DNA of 64,000 nt from Billgrantia montanilacus (GTDB lineage: Bacteria; Pseudomonadota; Gammaproteobacteria; Pseudomonadales; Halomonadaceae), in assembly GCF_003336675.1 (NCBI RefSeq), contig NZ_QPII01000009.1, forward strand, positions 124,001 through 188,000. Direction: 5' to 3'. Positions 1 through 8,296 of this stretch are shown here, one piece after another. Under the pieces are notes generated by a model. It saw only the letters and a program-made list of their open reading frames with translations. It did no database searches and was not told the DNA's origin. The stretch's first letter is position 1. The number at the start of each line of letters is the position of its first letter. The position numbers were made by a program, and so were the translations under genes.

Positions 1-249
1 CATGCGTCCCATGCCGTAGACCAGCGGCGCCAGTGACAGGATGGGCCCCAGGGCGCCATCCAGGAACAGGGCGGCGAAGGCACGGTCGAGCCTGTCGCGC
101 AGGGCCTGACCGGGTTCCCGCAGGGGGCGGGCGTTGAACGGCGAGCGGACCCGGGCATCATGCAGGTTGCGCAGGGCGATCACGATCACCGCCATTGCCC
201 CGAGGGGAAACAGGAAGATCAGGGGGAGCAGGTATTCCAGCCAGGCCAT
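1..249 (-). CDS. membrane protein, N-terminal fragment (runs off the left edge)
   Basis: The first 83 codons of a minus-strand gene are present. ATG is at 249-247, with an AAGGACGG-like ribosome site just upstream. The protein opens with one strongly hydrophobic segment (residues about 4-26, WLEYLLPLIFLFPLGAMAVI), then a basic stretch (RPLREPGQALRDRLDRAF), then a second hydrophobic segment near the edge. This resembles the two-helix start of membrane-anchored NERD (nuclease-related) proteins, but the diagnostic domain would lie outside the window, so the family is only a suggestion. It is divergent from the sirtuin gene. Confidence 0.6.
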   Translation of the reverse strand, partial: MAWLEYLLPLIFLFPLGAMAVIVIALRNLHDARVRSPFNARPLREPGQALRDRLDRAFAALFLDGALGPILSLAPLVYGMGRM

Positions 250-378
250 CGGGGGTCCGTCCTTGCCTGTTATAGTCACGTAAGCATGACATTCTAGACA
301 ACCTTCCACCAGAAGAGCCATGTTGATCGTATGAAGGCTGAGCGCATGAAGGTGGCTGCAGAAGAGTGCGGAGAGACG

Positions 379-1239
379 ATGAGCGACGTGCCGATTCCCG
401 AGGGGGCCTTGCGCCTGGCGGACTTCCTGACCCGCTACCCGCGCATTGTGGTGTTGACCGGGGCCGGGGTGAGCACCGACAGCGGTATCCCCGATTACCG
501 CGATGCCAGCGGTGCCTGGAAGTGCGCACCGCCGATGCAGCACCAGCAGTTCATGAGCAGCCATGCGGCGCGACAGCGTTACTGGGCGCGTGCTCTGGTC
601 GGCTTTCGTACCCTGCACCGGGCCCGCCCGGGTATCGCCCATACGGCGCTGGCCCAGCTCGAAGGCGTGGGGCTGGTGGCGGGGGTGATCACCCAGAACG
701 TGGATGGGCTTCACCAGAAGGCCGGCTCGCGACGGGTCATCGACCTGCATGGTCGTGCCGAGCAGGTGCGTTGCATGCAGTGCGGGGCGCTACGCATGCG
801 CCATGACCTGCACGACGAGCTGGCCGAGTGCAATCCGCACTGGCTCTCCCGGGAGGCAGCGGCACGGCCCGATGGTGATGCGGACCTGGAGGCGGACTTT
901 TCCACCTTCCAGGTGCCCGGGTGTCGTCGCTGCGGCCAGGGAATCTGGAAGCCCGATGTGGTCTTCTTCGGCGACAACGTGCCCGGTGAACGCGTGGCCC
1001 GCGCCACTGCCATGGTCGACGAGGCAGGCGCGCTGCTGGTCGTGGGCTCGTCGCTGATGGTCTATTCGGGTTACCGCTTCGCGCGGCAGGCATCCAGCGC
1101 CAGCAAGCCCATCGCCTGTCTCAACCTGGGCCATACCCGGGCCGATGCGCTCTACTCGCTGAAGGTCGAGGCGCCAGTAGGCGAGACGCTGAATGCCCTG
1201 GTGGTGGCCCTTACGGGCGCGGGTCAAGCGACAGGGTAA
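379..1239 (+). CDS. NAD-dependent protein deacylase, SIR2 family (sirtuin)
   Basis: Sirtuins use NAD to remove acyl groups from protein lysines, giving nicotinamide and O-acyl-ADP-ribose. From this start the NAD-binding motif GAGVSTDSGIPDYRD lies at residues 28-42, TQNVDGLHQ at 105-113 and the catalytic His at 124 (DLHG). Four zinc-binding cysteines are at 132/135 (CMQC) and 182/185 (CRRC), followed by KPDVVFFGDN (191-200) and VVGSSLMVYS. GAGVST and the loop between the Cys pairs resemble the class II (SIRT4-like) branch. I chose ATG 379 because GGAGAG lies a few bases upstream; in-frame starts at 331 and 346 lack a good site. The 286 aa length is normal. Its 3' end overlaps the convergent lipoprotein gene by 29 bases. 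Confidence 0.9.
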   Translation: MSDVPIPEGALRLADFLTRYPRIVVLTGAGVSTDSGIPDYRDASGAWKCAPPMQHQQFMSSHAARQRYWARALVGFRTLHRARPGIAHTALAQLEGVGLVAGVITQNVDGLHQKAGSRRVIDLHGRAEQVRCMQCGALRMRHDLHDELAECNPHWLSREAAARPDGDADLEADFSTFQVPGCRRCGQGIWKPDVVFFGDNVPGERVARATAMVDEAGALLVVGSSLMVYSGYRFARQASSASKPIACLNLGHTRADALYSLKVEAPVGETLNALVVALTGAGQATG

Positions 1240-1630
1240 CGGGCTCGTCCGGGTTGCTCTCTTCCAGCGGTACCGGCTCGCCGGTGGCGTGGGTCAGTTC
1301 GCCCCGCTGGCGCAGCTCGGCGCTCAGCCGGGGTGCACGGGCGTCCTCGAGGGCCTGGCTGTCGTGGCGTAACGAAACCGCCCAGGGGGGCGCATCAAGA
1401 TGGGTCAGCGTGGTTTCGGCCAGGGTGCCTTCGGCATCGCTGAGGCGGACATTCAGTTCGGCATCGTCGCTCAGCGTCATCGGTTCAGGTGGCACCACGC
1501 GAGTCTGTAGCTCGGTGAACTGCGGGGTGCCGGCGCAGCCGACCAGTACCAGCGTGACCAGAAGCCCCAGCGCCAGCCGCCGTGTGGGCTTGCCCAGCGG
1601 GAGCGACGCAACAGTCGTTAGATCGTTCAT
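1211..1630 (-). CDS. YbaY-like lipoprotein
   Basis: A 139-aa exported lipoprotein: basic N-terminus, hydrophobic stretch RLALGLLVTLVLVGC and lipobox LVGC with the lipidated Cys at residue 32. The mature part (about 105 aa) is a small all-beta type domain with VRLSDAEGTLAETTLTH, like the YbaY/YscW (type III pilotin-like) family, whose members are single-domain outer-membrane-facing lipoproteins of poorly defined function. AAGGAG precedes the ATG. Its last 29 bases overlap the 3' end of the sirtuin gene on the other strand. It lies 14 bases downstream of the yciH gene and may be cotranscribed with it. Confidence 0.7.
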   Translation of the reverse strand: MNDLTTVASLPLGKPTRRLALGLLVTLVLVGCAGTPQFTELQTRVVPPEPMTLSDDAELNVRLSDAEGTLAETTLTHLDAPPWAVSLRHDSQALEDARAPRLSAELRQRGELTHATGEPVPLEESNPDEPVTLSLDPRP

Positions 1631-1644
1631 TCCATTCTCCTTGC

Positions 1645-2019
1645 CTAGCCGCCGGCCAGCTTCACGGTATAGCCGCTACGCTCCAGCTCGGCCTTGACTA
1701 CCTCGCGATGATCGCCCTGGATCTCGATGATGCCATCCTTGACGGCACCTCCGGTTCCGCAGCGTTTCTTGAGACGCTTGGCCAGGGCCTTCAGTTCGGC
1801 ATCGGCAAGGGGGATGCCGGCAACCGTGGTCACGCCCTTGCCCTTGCGACCGCTGGTTTCACGACGAATGCGCACGACGCCGTCCAGCGACTCGATGCGA
1901 GCCTGCTCGGCGGCCTCGGCACAGCGGCAGTCGGCCAGGGGCTGGCGGCAGTCCGGGCAGATATCACCGTGCTCGGTGGAATAGACCAGGCCGTTCAACT
2001 GGTCGCGCAGAGAGGCCAT
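1645..2019 (-). CDS. yciH: SUI1/YciH-family translation factor-like protein
   Basis: 124 aa, the usual length for bacterial YciH. The N-terminal half has a Cys pair and a CRC motif (CPDCRQPLADCRC, residues about 21-33). The C-terminal half is the SUI1/eIF1 fold: GVVRIRRETSGRKGKGVT, GIPL, LAKRLKKRCGTGGAVKDG, IEIQGDHR. By family it is an eIF1-like protein thought to affect initiation fidelity; its role in bacteria is not well settled. AAGGAG lies 6-7 bases before the ATG. It is the first gene of a probable two-gene unit with the YbaY-like lipoprotein. Confidence 0.88.
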   Translation of the reverse strand: MASLRDQLNGLVYSTEHGDICPDCRQPLADCRCAEAAEQARIESLDGVVRIRRETSGRKGKGVTTVAGIPLADAELKALAKRLKKRCGTGGAVKDGIIEIQGDHREVVKAELERSGYTVKLAGG

Positions 2020-2203
2020 GCTGGGCTCCTTGAAAAAAGCGAGATCGCCAGATGATACCGCCCAGGGGCGCGGGCTGCACCGAACCGGGCTCCGAGAGAG
2101 TAACGATAGGGTAGTAAAGGCAGGGTGTTAAAAGCAGGGCGTAAAAAGTGGGAGTGGAAAGCAGACGAAGGCAAGCGGATGGAGGAGACGTCGACGGCAA
2201 GAC

Positions 2204-2902
2204 TCAGCGACTATAGGCGACCAGTCGGCTGTCCATGGTCCGATGATGGAGGAGATGGCCAATCACGGTGGGCAACTGATACATGCTGCTGATCATGATC
2301 GCCCCTTCGGGGGTTTCTTCCACATCGGGGAAGCGATTGAGGTGGATGACCGTCATCCCCGCGTCCAGGGCCGCCTTGACCCCCACCATGGCATCGTCGA
2401 TGGCGACGCAATCCTCGGCCTCGAAACCCATGCGTTGGGCCGCGTGCAGGTACAGCTGCGGGTCGGGTTTCCAGCATTTGGCGGTATAGCCGCTAAAGAG
2501 GTTGTTGCCGAAATGTTCGGACAGGCCGATGGCCTTGAGGGAGGTTTGAATCTTGTTCTCGGGCCCGTTGGACACTACCCCGCAGGGGAAGTCGGCCAAC
2601 GCCATCAGGGCTTCTGTCGCCCCAGTGATCGCCACGAGCTCGGTTTCGAGGCGGCGGTTGAGATTGCTGCGCATCTCACTCTCGGTCTCGGCCAGATGAA
2701 GCGGGTCGACGCTGCCGTAGCGACTCTCCAGTACCGTCACGATATTACGAAAGCGACTACCGCGGAATTCGCCGATATAGTCACTGGCCTGAAACGGCAA
2801 GCCCAGTCGCGTCAGGCTGATGGCCATCTCGGCGGCGAGCAGCGGTTCGCTGTCCACCAGAGTTCCATCACAATCGAACAGCAGGCAGAGGGGACTTGTC
2901 AT
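2204..2902 (-). CDS. HAD-IA phosphatase, YieH-like (copy 1)
   Basis: 232-aa haloacid dehalogenase hydrolase. Motif I is DCDGTLVDSE (nucleophile Asp10, acid/base Asp12), motif II is VVSNGP, and the motif III Lys with the motif IV acid pair lie in KCWKPDPQLY and CVAIDDAMVGV. The cap and the SNGP / WKPDP / DD-VG signatures match E. coli YieH, a phosphatase acting on 6-phosphogluconate and related substrates. It is divergent from the GntR gene that opens the hexuronate operon, which suits a sugar-acid phosphate role. A clear paralogue lies at 19668-20336 (about half the residues identical by eye). The substrate is inferred, not shown. Confidence 0.8.
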   Translation of the reverse strand: MTSPLCLLFDCDGTLVDSEPLLAAEMAISLTRLGLPFQASDYIGEFRGSRFRNIVTVLESRYGSVDPLHLAETESEMRSNLNRRLETELVAITGATEALMALADFPCGVVSNGPENKIQTSLKAIGLSEHFGNNLFSGYTAKCWKPDPQLYLHAAQRMGFEAEDCVAIDDAMVGVKAALDAGMTVIHLNRFPDVEETPEGAIMISSMYQLPTVIGHLLHHRTMDSRLVAYSR

Positions 2903-3172
2903 GGCCGAACATCCCTCGATTGGTCAGAGGCTTGTCGAAAAGTAACCATATATCCGTTATCGGCATGCCCTGCAGAAAGTTGAATGTAAAACGACGAATC
3001 TTTACGAACGCTGTTTCCAAACAGTATTGCTCCTAACGTCCCATTCTTCAAGTATTCGACTAAAGTTGAGCCAAATCGAGCTTTCGCCTTTTCTTCCATA
3101 CTACCATACTAGTCATGTCAGTCGAGGCTTGAGACAGGTCTTGCTGATACGACGCAACCGCGAGGAATCCAC
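2903..3172. promoter_or_regulatory. divergent intergenic region, HAD copy 1 / GntR
   Basis: This 270-base region must hold the promoters of the HAD gene (minus) and of the GntR-led hexuronate operon (plus). From about 2930 to 3110 it is clearly more AT-rich than its surroundings. A half-site ATTGGTCAG near 2918-2926 resembles one arm of FadR-family GntR operators, but no full inverted repeat was found. The start of the GntR gene is marked by GAGGAA just before ATG 3173. No confident -35/-10 pair can be named. Confidence 0.4.
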
Positions 3173-3928
3173 ATGAACCACAGCTTGCATGCGCTTTGGC
3201 AAGGCACCACAGAGGATGGCCCGGTCAGGCAGCGCCTCTTTCAGGTGCTGCGCCAGTCGATTATCCGCATGGTGCTGGCCCCCGGGCAGGCGCTCTCGGA
3301 GAAGGAGATTGCCGATACCTTCTCGGTGAGTCGGCAGCCGGTCAGGGAAGCGTTCATTCGCCTGTCGGAGGCCGGGCTGGTGGAAGTGCGCCCGCAACGC
3401 GGTACCTATGTGGTGCGGATTTCTCGCCAGGCGGTGCTCGAGGCGCGTTTCGTCAGGGAGGCCGTCGAGGTGGCGGTTGCCAGGGAAGCGGCACAGCACG
3501 GCCTGGCGCCGGCGGTCCTGGGCGAGCTTGAAGAGCTGATCGAACGGCAACGGCGCTGTATCGATCCCGAGGATCATGATCGGTTCTTTCTGCTCGACGA
3601 GGCCTTCCATCGCGCCCTGGCGTTGGGCACGGGCCATGCCATGGCATGGCGCGTAACGGAAGACGTCAAGGCGCAGCTCGACCGGGTGCGCTATCTGAGC
3701 ATTCCCGATTCGACGCCGATCCCGAAGCTTACCGATCAGCATTCGATGATCGTCGAGGCCATTGCCCGGCAGGATCCCGAGGCCGCGACTCAGGCCATGG
3801 GTATCCATCAGCGAGAGATCCTTCAATCGCTGCCCGAACTCATGCGCCGCTTTCCCGAGATGTTCGACGCCACCGCCAGCGTCGTCTCACTACCCAACGT
3901 CAGGCCGCCAATCGGCGCAACCCAATAA
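3173..3928 (+). CDS. GntR/FadR-family regulator of the hexuronate operon
   Basis: 251 aa. The winged-helix DNA-binding domain covers residues about 16-82, with the recognition helix in VSRQPVREAFIRLSEAGLV and the wing RPQRGTYVV. The C-terminal FCD ligand domain has the metal-binding pattern D142-x3-H146 (LDEAFH), H190 (DQH) and H212 (IHQREI). FCD regulators such as UxuR, ExuR and LgoR are repressors released by sugar acids. It is the first gene of a plus-strand operon, 27 bases before dctP-1, so it probably controls its own operon in response to a hexuronate or aldonate. The effector is inferred from context. Confidence 0.88.
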   Translation: MNHSLHALWQGTTEDGPVRQRLFQVLRQSIIRMVLAPGQALSEKEIADTFSVSRQPVREAFIRLSEAGLVEVRPQRGTYVVRISRQAVLEARFVREAVEVAVAREAAQHGLAPAVLGELEELIERQRRCIDPEDHDRFFLLDEAFHRALALGTGHAMAWRVTEDVKAQLDRVRYLSIPDSTPIPKLTDQHSMIVEAIARQDPEAATQAMGIHQREILQSLPELMRRFPEMFDATASVVSLPNVRPPIGATQ

Positions 3929-3955
3929 CCACAAAATGCACGTCAGGAGGCTCAC

Positions 3956-4915
3956 ATGAAGACATCCGCAATCGTTTCGGCCATGGCCTTGGCCCTTACC
4001 GCCAACGTGGCCCATGCGGCCTATCAGCTCAATCTCTCGTCGGCACTGAGTTCCCAGGATCCGGTGGTGCTGGCGATGGAGAGTGCCAGACAGGCCATCG
4101 AGGAGCGCTCCGACGGTGAGCTCACCATTCAGGTATTCCCCAACAGCCAGCTCGGTTCCGACGAAGACGTGGTGGAACAGATCCGCAGCGGGGCCAATAT
4201 CGCCATCCTGATCGATGCCGGACGGCTCTCCGAGTACCAGCCGGAGCTGGGCATTCTCAGCGCGCCTTACCTGGTGGAAGACCACAGCGACTATGCGCAG
4301 ATCACCTCCTCCGACCTGTACCTGGGGTGGGTCGAGAGCCTGGCCGACGACAGCGGACTGCGGCTGCTGAACTACAACTGGTTTCAAGGCTCGCGCCAGA
4401 TGCTGACGCAGGACCCGGTCGAGTCGCCGGATGATCTGAGTGGCGTTCGCGTGCGCACCATCAACTCGCCGGTGTGGGTCAAGACCATCGAGTCCATGGG
4501 GGCCACGCCCACGCCGCTGCCCTGGTCCGAGGTCTACTCTGCGCTGCAGCTGGGTTCCATCGACGGGGCCGAGGCTCAGCTCACCGCGGCCGAAGGCCAG
4601 AACCTGCATGAAGTCATCAGCCATATTGCCCTGACTAGCCATATCCATCTCATGACGGGTATCGCCACCTCAGAGCAGTGGTACCAGTCGCTGCCCGAAG
4701 AGCTGCAAGTCATCCTGACCGAGGAGCTCACCCGGGCCGGGGAAGACGCCAGCCAGGCTACCGTCGATGCCCAGGATGCCGTGCGTGAGCGCATGGAGGC
4801 GGAGGGCGTGACCTTCACCGAGGTGGATATCGAGCTGTTCCGTGAACGTGTCGGTGGGGTCTATACGGACCTCGGCTACGACGAGTACCGCGAGCAGCTG
4901 GTCTCGGGGGATTGA
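3956..4915 (+). CDS. TRAP transporter substrate-binding protein DctP (set 1)
   Basis: 319-aa periplasmic receptor with an Sec signal peptide (MKTSAIVSAMALALTANVAHA, cut after residue about 21, shown here in part to residue 20 plus A). The DctP fold follows: SDGELTIQVFPNSQLGSDED, then the conserved ligand-binding Arg region GVRVRTINSPVWVKTIESMG and LPWSEVYSALQLGSIDGAEAQ. It delivers substrate to the DctQM-1 membrane pair just downstream. Position before uxaC, manD, rspB, uxuB and uxuA points to a hexuronate or aldonate (glucuronate, gulonate, mannonate). AGGAGG lies 6 bases before the ATG. A strong hairpin with a T-run separates it from dctQ. Confidence 0.9.
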   Translation: MKTSAIVSAMALALTANVAHAAYQLNLSSALSSQDPVVLAMESARQAIEERSDGELTIQVFPNSQLGSDEDVVEQIRSGANIAILIDAGRLSEYQPELGILSAPYLVEDHSDYAQITSSDLYLGWVESLADDSGLRLLNYNWFQGSRQMLTQDPVESPDDLSGVRVRTINSPVWVKTIESMGATPTPLPWSEVYSALQLGSIDGAEAQLTAAEGQNLHEVISHIALTSHIHLMTGIATSEQWYQSLPEELQVILTEELTRAGEDASQATVDAQDAVRERMEAEGVTFTEVDIELFRERVGGVYTDLGYDEYREQLVSGD

Positions 4916-4943
4916 GGACGACCCTTGCCCGCCCGGCAAGGAG

Positions 4944-4969
4944 ACGGCCGGCCTGCGCCGGCCGTTTTT
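4944..4969 (+). terminator. intra-operon terminator/attenuator after dctP-1
   Basis: The stem ACGGCCGGC (4944-4952) pairs perfectly with GCCGGCCGT (4957-4965) around a 4-base loop, followed by TTTTT (4965-4969). This is a classical intrinsic terminator shape, but it lies inside the operon between dctP and dctQ. Partial termination or 3'-end protection would leave more dctP mRNA than permease mRNA, as is normal for binding-protein transporters. Confidence 0.75.
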
Positions 4970-5036
4970 CCTTCATCCACTGCAGAGAACGAAACCTTCT
5001 ATTGCAGTCAACCGAACCATCGTTCGAGGACCTCCC

Positions 5037-5528
5037 ATGTGGCGTTGGTACGATCGAATCGAGGAGTGGCTGGCGATTGCACTGCTGGCCGGCACTTCCC
5101 TGACCATGCTGGCCAGCTCGACGGCCCGGGCGCTGGGGCAGCCCTTTGCCGGTGGCGCCGAGCTGGCCCAGTTCCTGTTCATCTGGACCGCCGTGCTGGG
5201 TGCGGATATCACGCTACGTCGCGGTGGCCAGGTGCGCATCGATGCCTTGGCGGTTCGCTTGCCGCTGTCGCTGCAGCGTCTGGTGACGGGGTTCTGCCTG
5301 GTATCGATGCTGCTCTTCCTGGCCCTTCTGGTGCGGCATGGTTTTCCGCTGGCGCTTTCCAACTGGCAGCGCCCCATGGGCGTCGCCGGCCTGAGCTATG
5401 GCTATATCACCCTGGCCTTGCCGGTCGGTGCGGCGCTGATGATGGTCTCGCTGATTCGTCGCGTCATTGACCAAGGCATCATCGGTAGCCTTGTGGCCGA
5501 TGACGAGATCGTGGAGGAGACGCTATGA
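5037..5528 (+). CDS. TRAP transporter small permease DctQ (set 1)
   Basis: 163 aa from ATG 5037. Four hydrophobic helices start with WYDRIEEWLAIALLAGTSL. The DctQ signature is around FIWTAVLGADITLRRGGQVRIDAL, the conserved stretch of small TRAP subunits. The reading frame stays open upstream to 4842, but that part covers the dctP-1 end and the terminator, so the start at 5037, with GAGG upstream and a typical DctQ length, is preferred. It overlaps dctM-1 by four bases (ATGA), so translation is probably coupled. Confidence 0.88.
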   Translation: MWRWYDRIEEWLAIALLAGTSLTMLASSTARALGQPFAGGAELAQFLFIWTAVLGADITLRRGGQVRIDALAVRLPLSLQRLVTGFCLVSMLLFLALLVRHGFPLALSNWQRPMGVAGLSYGYITLALPVGAALMMVSLIRRVIDQGIIGSLVADDEIVEETL

Positions 5529-6814
5529 CCGCTGCCCTTTTGCTCGGGCTCGGCCTGCTGTTGATGGCGATTGGCATGCCCGTTGCGTTTGCGATCGGCA
5601 TTGCCGGATTCGCCTATTTCTTTCTTCCCGGCACCTTCCTGCCGGTCAATATCGGACCTCAGCGTATCGTCTCCGCCACCCAGTCCTTCCCGCTGCTGGC
5701 GGTGCCGCTGTTCATCTTCATCGGCCACCTGATGAATGCCAGCGGCATCACGCCACGGCTGATGCGCCTCTCCACGCTGCTGGCGGGCTGGATGAGCGGC
5801 GGGCTGGCCCAGGCCAGCATCGTGCTTAGCACCCTCATGGGCGGCGTGTCCGGCTCGGCGGTCGCCGACGCTGCCATGCAGTCCCGGGTACTGGGGCAGG
5901 GCATGATCAAGGGGGGGTACAGCCCCGGCTTTTCAGGGGCCGTGCTCTCCATCGGTGGCCTGATCACCGCCACCATCCCGCCGAGCATCGGCCTGATCCT
6001 GTACGGCTATCTCGGCGAGGTGTCGATCGGACGACTCTTCATCGCCGGCCTGGTGCCCGGCTTCCTGCTGATGGTGGCGCTGATGGTAACCACCTACTTC
6101 GTTGCCAAGCGGCGCGGTTATACCCCGGTGCGGGAGGGGTTGCCCACGGGACGCGAGGTGCTCAAGGCCGTGCGGGCGAGCGTCTGGGCGCTGCTGTTTC
6201 CGGTCTGGTTGCTGGTAGGGATTCGCTATGGCCTGTTCACGCCCTCCGAGGCGGGTGCCTTCGCCGTCGCCTATGCTTTGGTGGTGGGCTGTGTCATTCA
6301 CCGTGAGATGGGAGTGACGGAGATCCTGGCGGCGATGCATGCCAGCGTTCGCGACATCGGCATGATCATGCTGATCATCATGTTCTCGGGGATCATCGGC
6401 TACGTCGTCTCTTTCGAGCGGGTGCCGCAGACCATCGCCGAACTGACGCTGGGCGTCTTCGCCAGCCAGACGGCGCTGCTGCTGACCCTGGCGGTACTGC
6501 TCATCTGCCTCGGCATGCTGCTCGAAGCCACCGTGGTGGTCATGCTGCTGACACCGATCCTGGTGCCGGTGATCAAGGCGGCGGGTATCGACCCGGTGCA
6601 CTTCGGCCTGTTGATGATGACCTTGGTCACCTTCGGCGGCATGACACCCCCGGTCGGCATCTCCATGTACACCGTCTGCGGCATCCTGCGCTGCTCCTTC
6701 ATCGACTACAGCCGAGAGCTGGTGCCGTTTGCCCTGGCGGTATTCGTGGTGGTGCTGGGCATCATCCTTTTCCCCGATATCGTGCTGTTCCTGCCCAACT
6801 TGCTGATGGGCTGA
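5525..6814 (+). CDS. TRAP transporter large permease DctM (set 1)
   Basis: 429 aa, a standard DctM length, with about 12 hydrophobic segments. The family signatures are present: AVPLFIFIGHLMNASGIT, STLMGGVSGSAVADAAMQS, TATIPPSIGLILYGYLGEVS, and GGMTPPVGISMY near the C-terminus. It forms the sodium-coupled elevator domain with DctQ-1. The ATG overlaps the dctQ-1 stop. uxaC follows after about 30 bases. Confidence 0.93.
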   Translation: MTAALLLGLGLLLMAIGMPVAFAIGIAGFAYFFLPGTFLPVNIGPQRIVSATQSFPLLAVPLFIFIGHLMNASGITPRLMRLSTLLAGWMSGGLAQASIVLSTLMGGVSGSAVADAAMQSRVLGQGMIKGGYSPGFSGAVLSIGGLITATIPPSIGLILYGYLGEVSIGRLFIAGLVPGFLLMVALMVTTYFVAKRRGYTPVREGLPTGREVLKAVRASVWALLFPVWLLVGIRYGLFTPSEAGAFAVAYALVVGCVIHREMGVTEILAAMHASVRDIGMIMLIIMFSGIIGYVVSFERVPQTIAELTLGVFASQTALLLTLAVLLICLGMLLEATVVVMLLTPILVPVIKAAGIDPVHFGLLMMTLVTFGGMTPPVGISMYTVCGILRCSFIDYSRELVPFALAVFVVVLGIILFPDIVLFLPNLLMG

Positions 6815-6847
6815 ATGTGTTCAAGTCCAACGACGATGGAGTTTGTC

Positions 6848-8269
6848 ATGACCTTTAATGATCGGCTCGACTTCATGGGGCCGGACTTCCTGCTTGAAAA
6901 CGAGCCGGCGCGCCGGCTTTACCACGAGCATGCCGCCGACATGCCGATCTGCGACTACCACTCGCACCTGAGCCCGGTGGAGATCGCCGATGACGTGCGG
7001 TTCGACAACCTCACCCAGCTGTGGCTCAAGGGCGACCATTACAAGTGGCGCGCGATGCGCTGCGCGGGTATCGACGAGCGGCGCATCACTGGCGACGTGA
7101 GCGACCGCGAGCGCTTCCAGGCGTGGGCGGAAGCCGTCCCGGACTGTCTCGGCAACCCGCTCTACCACTGGACCCACCTGGAACTGCGCCATCCGCTGGG
7201 CATCGAAAACCTGCTGCTCTCGCCGGCGACGGCCGAGGAGATCTGGACGACGTCTCGCGAGCGACTGGCCACGCCGCCATTGAGTGCCCAGGGAATCCTG
7301 GAGCGCTTCAATGTGCGCACGGTGTGCACTACCGATGATCCGGTCGATTCGCTGGCGCTTCACGGTCGGCACGCCAAAAGCGGGGCGGGCCCGTTCATGC
7401 TGCCGACCTTCCGCGCCGACGCCGTGCTCAAGATCGAGCAGCCCGACTTCGTCGACTATCTGAACAAACTCGAGACGGCCAGTGGCGTGGCCATTGGTGG
7501 CTTTGACGACCTACTTGCAGCGCTGCATCAGCGCCTCGATCACTTTGCCGCCCACGGCTGCTGCCTCTCCGACCACAGTCTGGAAAAGCCGGTGTTTGTT
7601 TCGCCGCCGAGCGTGGCCGAACTGGACCGGCTGCTCGATCGTCGTCGCGGTGGCGAAGCGCTCTCCGCCCACGAGAGCGGCGGCTTCACCACCGCCGTGC
7701 TGCTGTGGCTGGGGCGCGAGTACGCCCGCCGCGGCTGGGTGATGCAGCTGCACCTGGGAGCGCTGCGCAGCCTGAGCCAGCGCGGCCTGGCCGAGATCGG
7801 TCCCAACAGCGGCTTCGATGCCATCGGCGATGTCACCTACGCTGAACCGCTGGCGGCGATTCTCGATGCGCTCGACCGCGACCGGGCGCTGCCGCGCACC
7901 GTGGTCTACAACCTCAACCCGCGCGACAACGAGATGCTGGCGGGCCTGGTCGGCTCGTTCCAGGGTGACGGCATCCCCGGCAAGGTGCAGTTCGGTGCCG
8001 CCTGGTGGTTCAACGACCAGCGCGACGGCATCGAGCGCCAGCTCGTCACCCAGATGAACTTCGGCCTGCTTCGCCACTTCGTCGGCATGCTCACCGATTC
8101 GCGCAGCCTGCTGTCGTTCTCACGCCACGACTACTTCCGCCGCATCTTCTGCCAGATGCTCGGTGCGCAGGTCCAGCGGGGCGAGCTGCCGAACGATCTC
8201 GATCGCATCGGCGAGCTGGTGCGTGCGGTCTGCTACGACAACGTGCAGCGCTACCTCTTCGAGCGTTGA
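6848..8269 (+). CDS. uxaC: uronate isomerase
   Basis: 473 aa, the normal size for UxaC, an amidohydrolase-superfamily enzyme that isomerises D-glucuronate to D-fructuronate (and D-galacturonate to D-tagaturonate). MGPDFLLENEPARRLYHEHA and ICDYHSHLSP (metal-binding His38 and His40) match the family. So do the conserved C-terminal blocks DARS-type GMLTDSRSLLSFSRHDYFRR and ICYDN-like VCYDNVQRYL. I chose ATG 6848 because GGAG lies 5-6 bases upstream; in-frame ATGs at 6815 and 6836 add residues not seen in the family. It is the entry step of the hexuronate branch here. No uxaB or uxaA is present, so the galacturonate route is not completed locally. Confidence 0.95.
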   Translation: MTFNDRLDFMGPDFLLENEPARRLYHEHAADMPICDYHSHLSPVEIADDVRFDNLTQLWLKGDHYKWRAMRCAGIDERRITGDVSDRERFQAWAEAVPDCLGNPLYHWTHLELRHPLGIENLLLSPATAEEIWTTSRERLATPPLSAQGILERFNVRTVCTTDDPVDSLALHGRHAKSGAGPFMLPTFRADAVLKIEQPDFVDYLNKLETASGVAIGGFDDLLAALHQRLDHFAAHGCCLSDHSLEKPVFVSPPSVAELDRLLDRRRGGEALSAHESGGFTTAVLLWLGREYARRGWVMQLHLGALRSLSQRGLAEIGPNSGFDAIGDVTYAEPLAAILDALDRDRALPRTVVYNLNPRDNEMLAGLVGSFQGDGIPGKVQFGAAWWFNDQRDGIERQLVTQMNFGLLRHFVGMLTDSRSLLSFSRHDYFRRIFCQMLGAQVQRGELPNDLDRIGELVRAVCYDNVQRYLFER

Positions 8270-8296
8270 ACCTTATTCTTTTGCAACGGAATCGCC

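Noticed and set aside
2899..3099. 66-codon minus-strand frame upstream of HAD copy 1
   Set aside because: Not listed as a gene because it has no recognisable family and lies in an AT-rich promoter-like region; kept only as a low-interest finding.
6815..6847. Earlier starts for uxaC at 6815 or 6836
   Set aside because: The start at 6848 has the best-spaced GGAG and gives the usual protein length.
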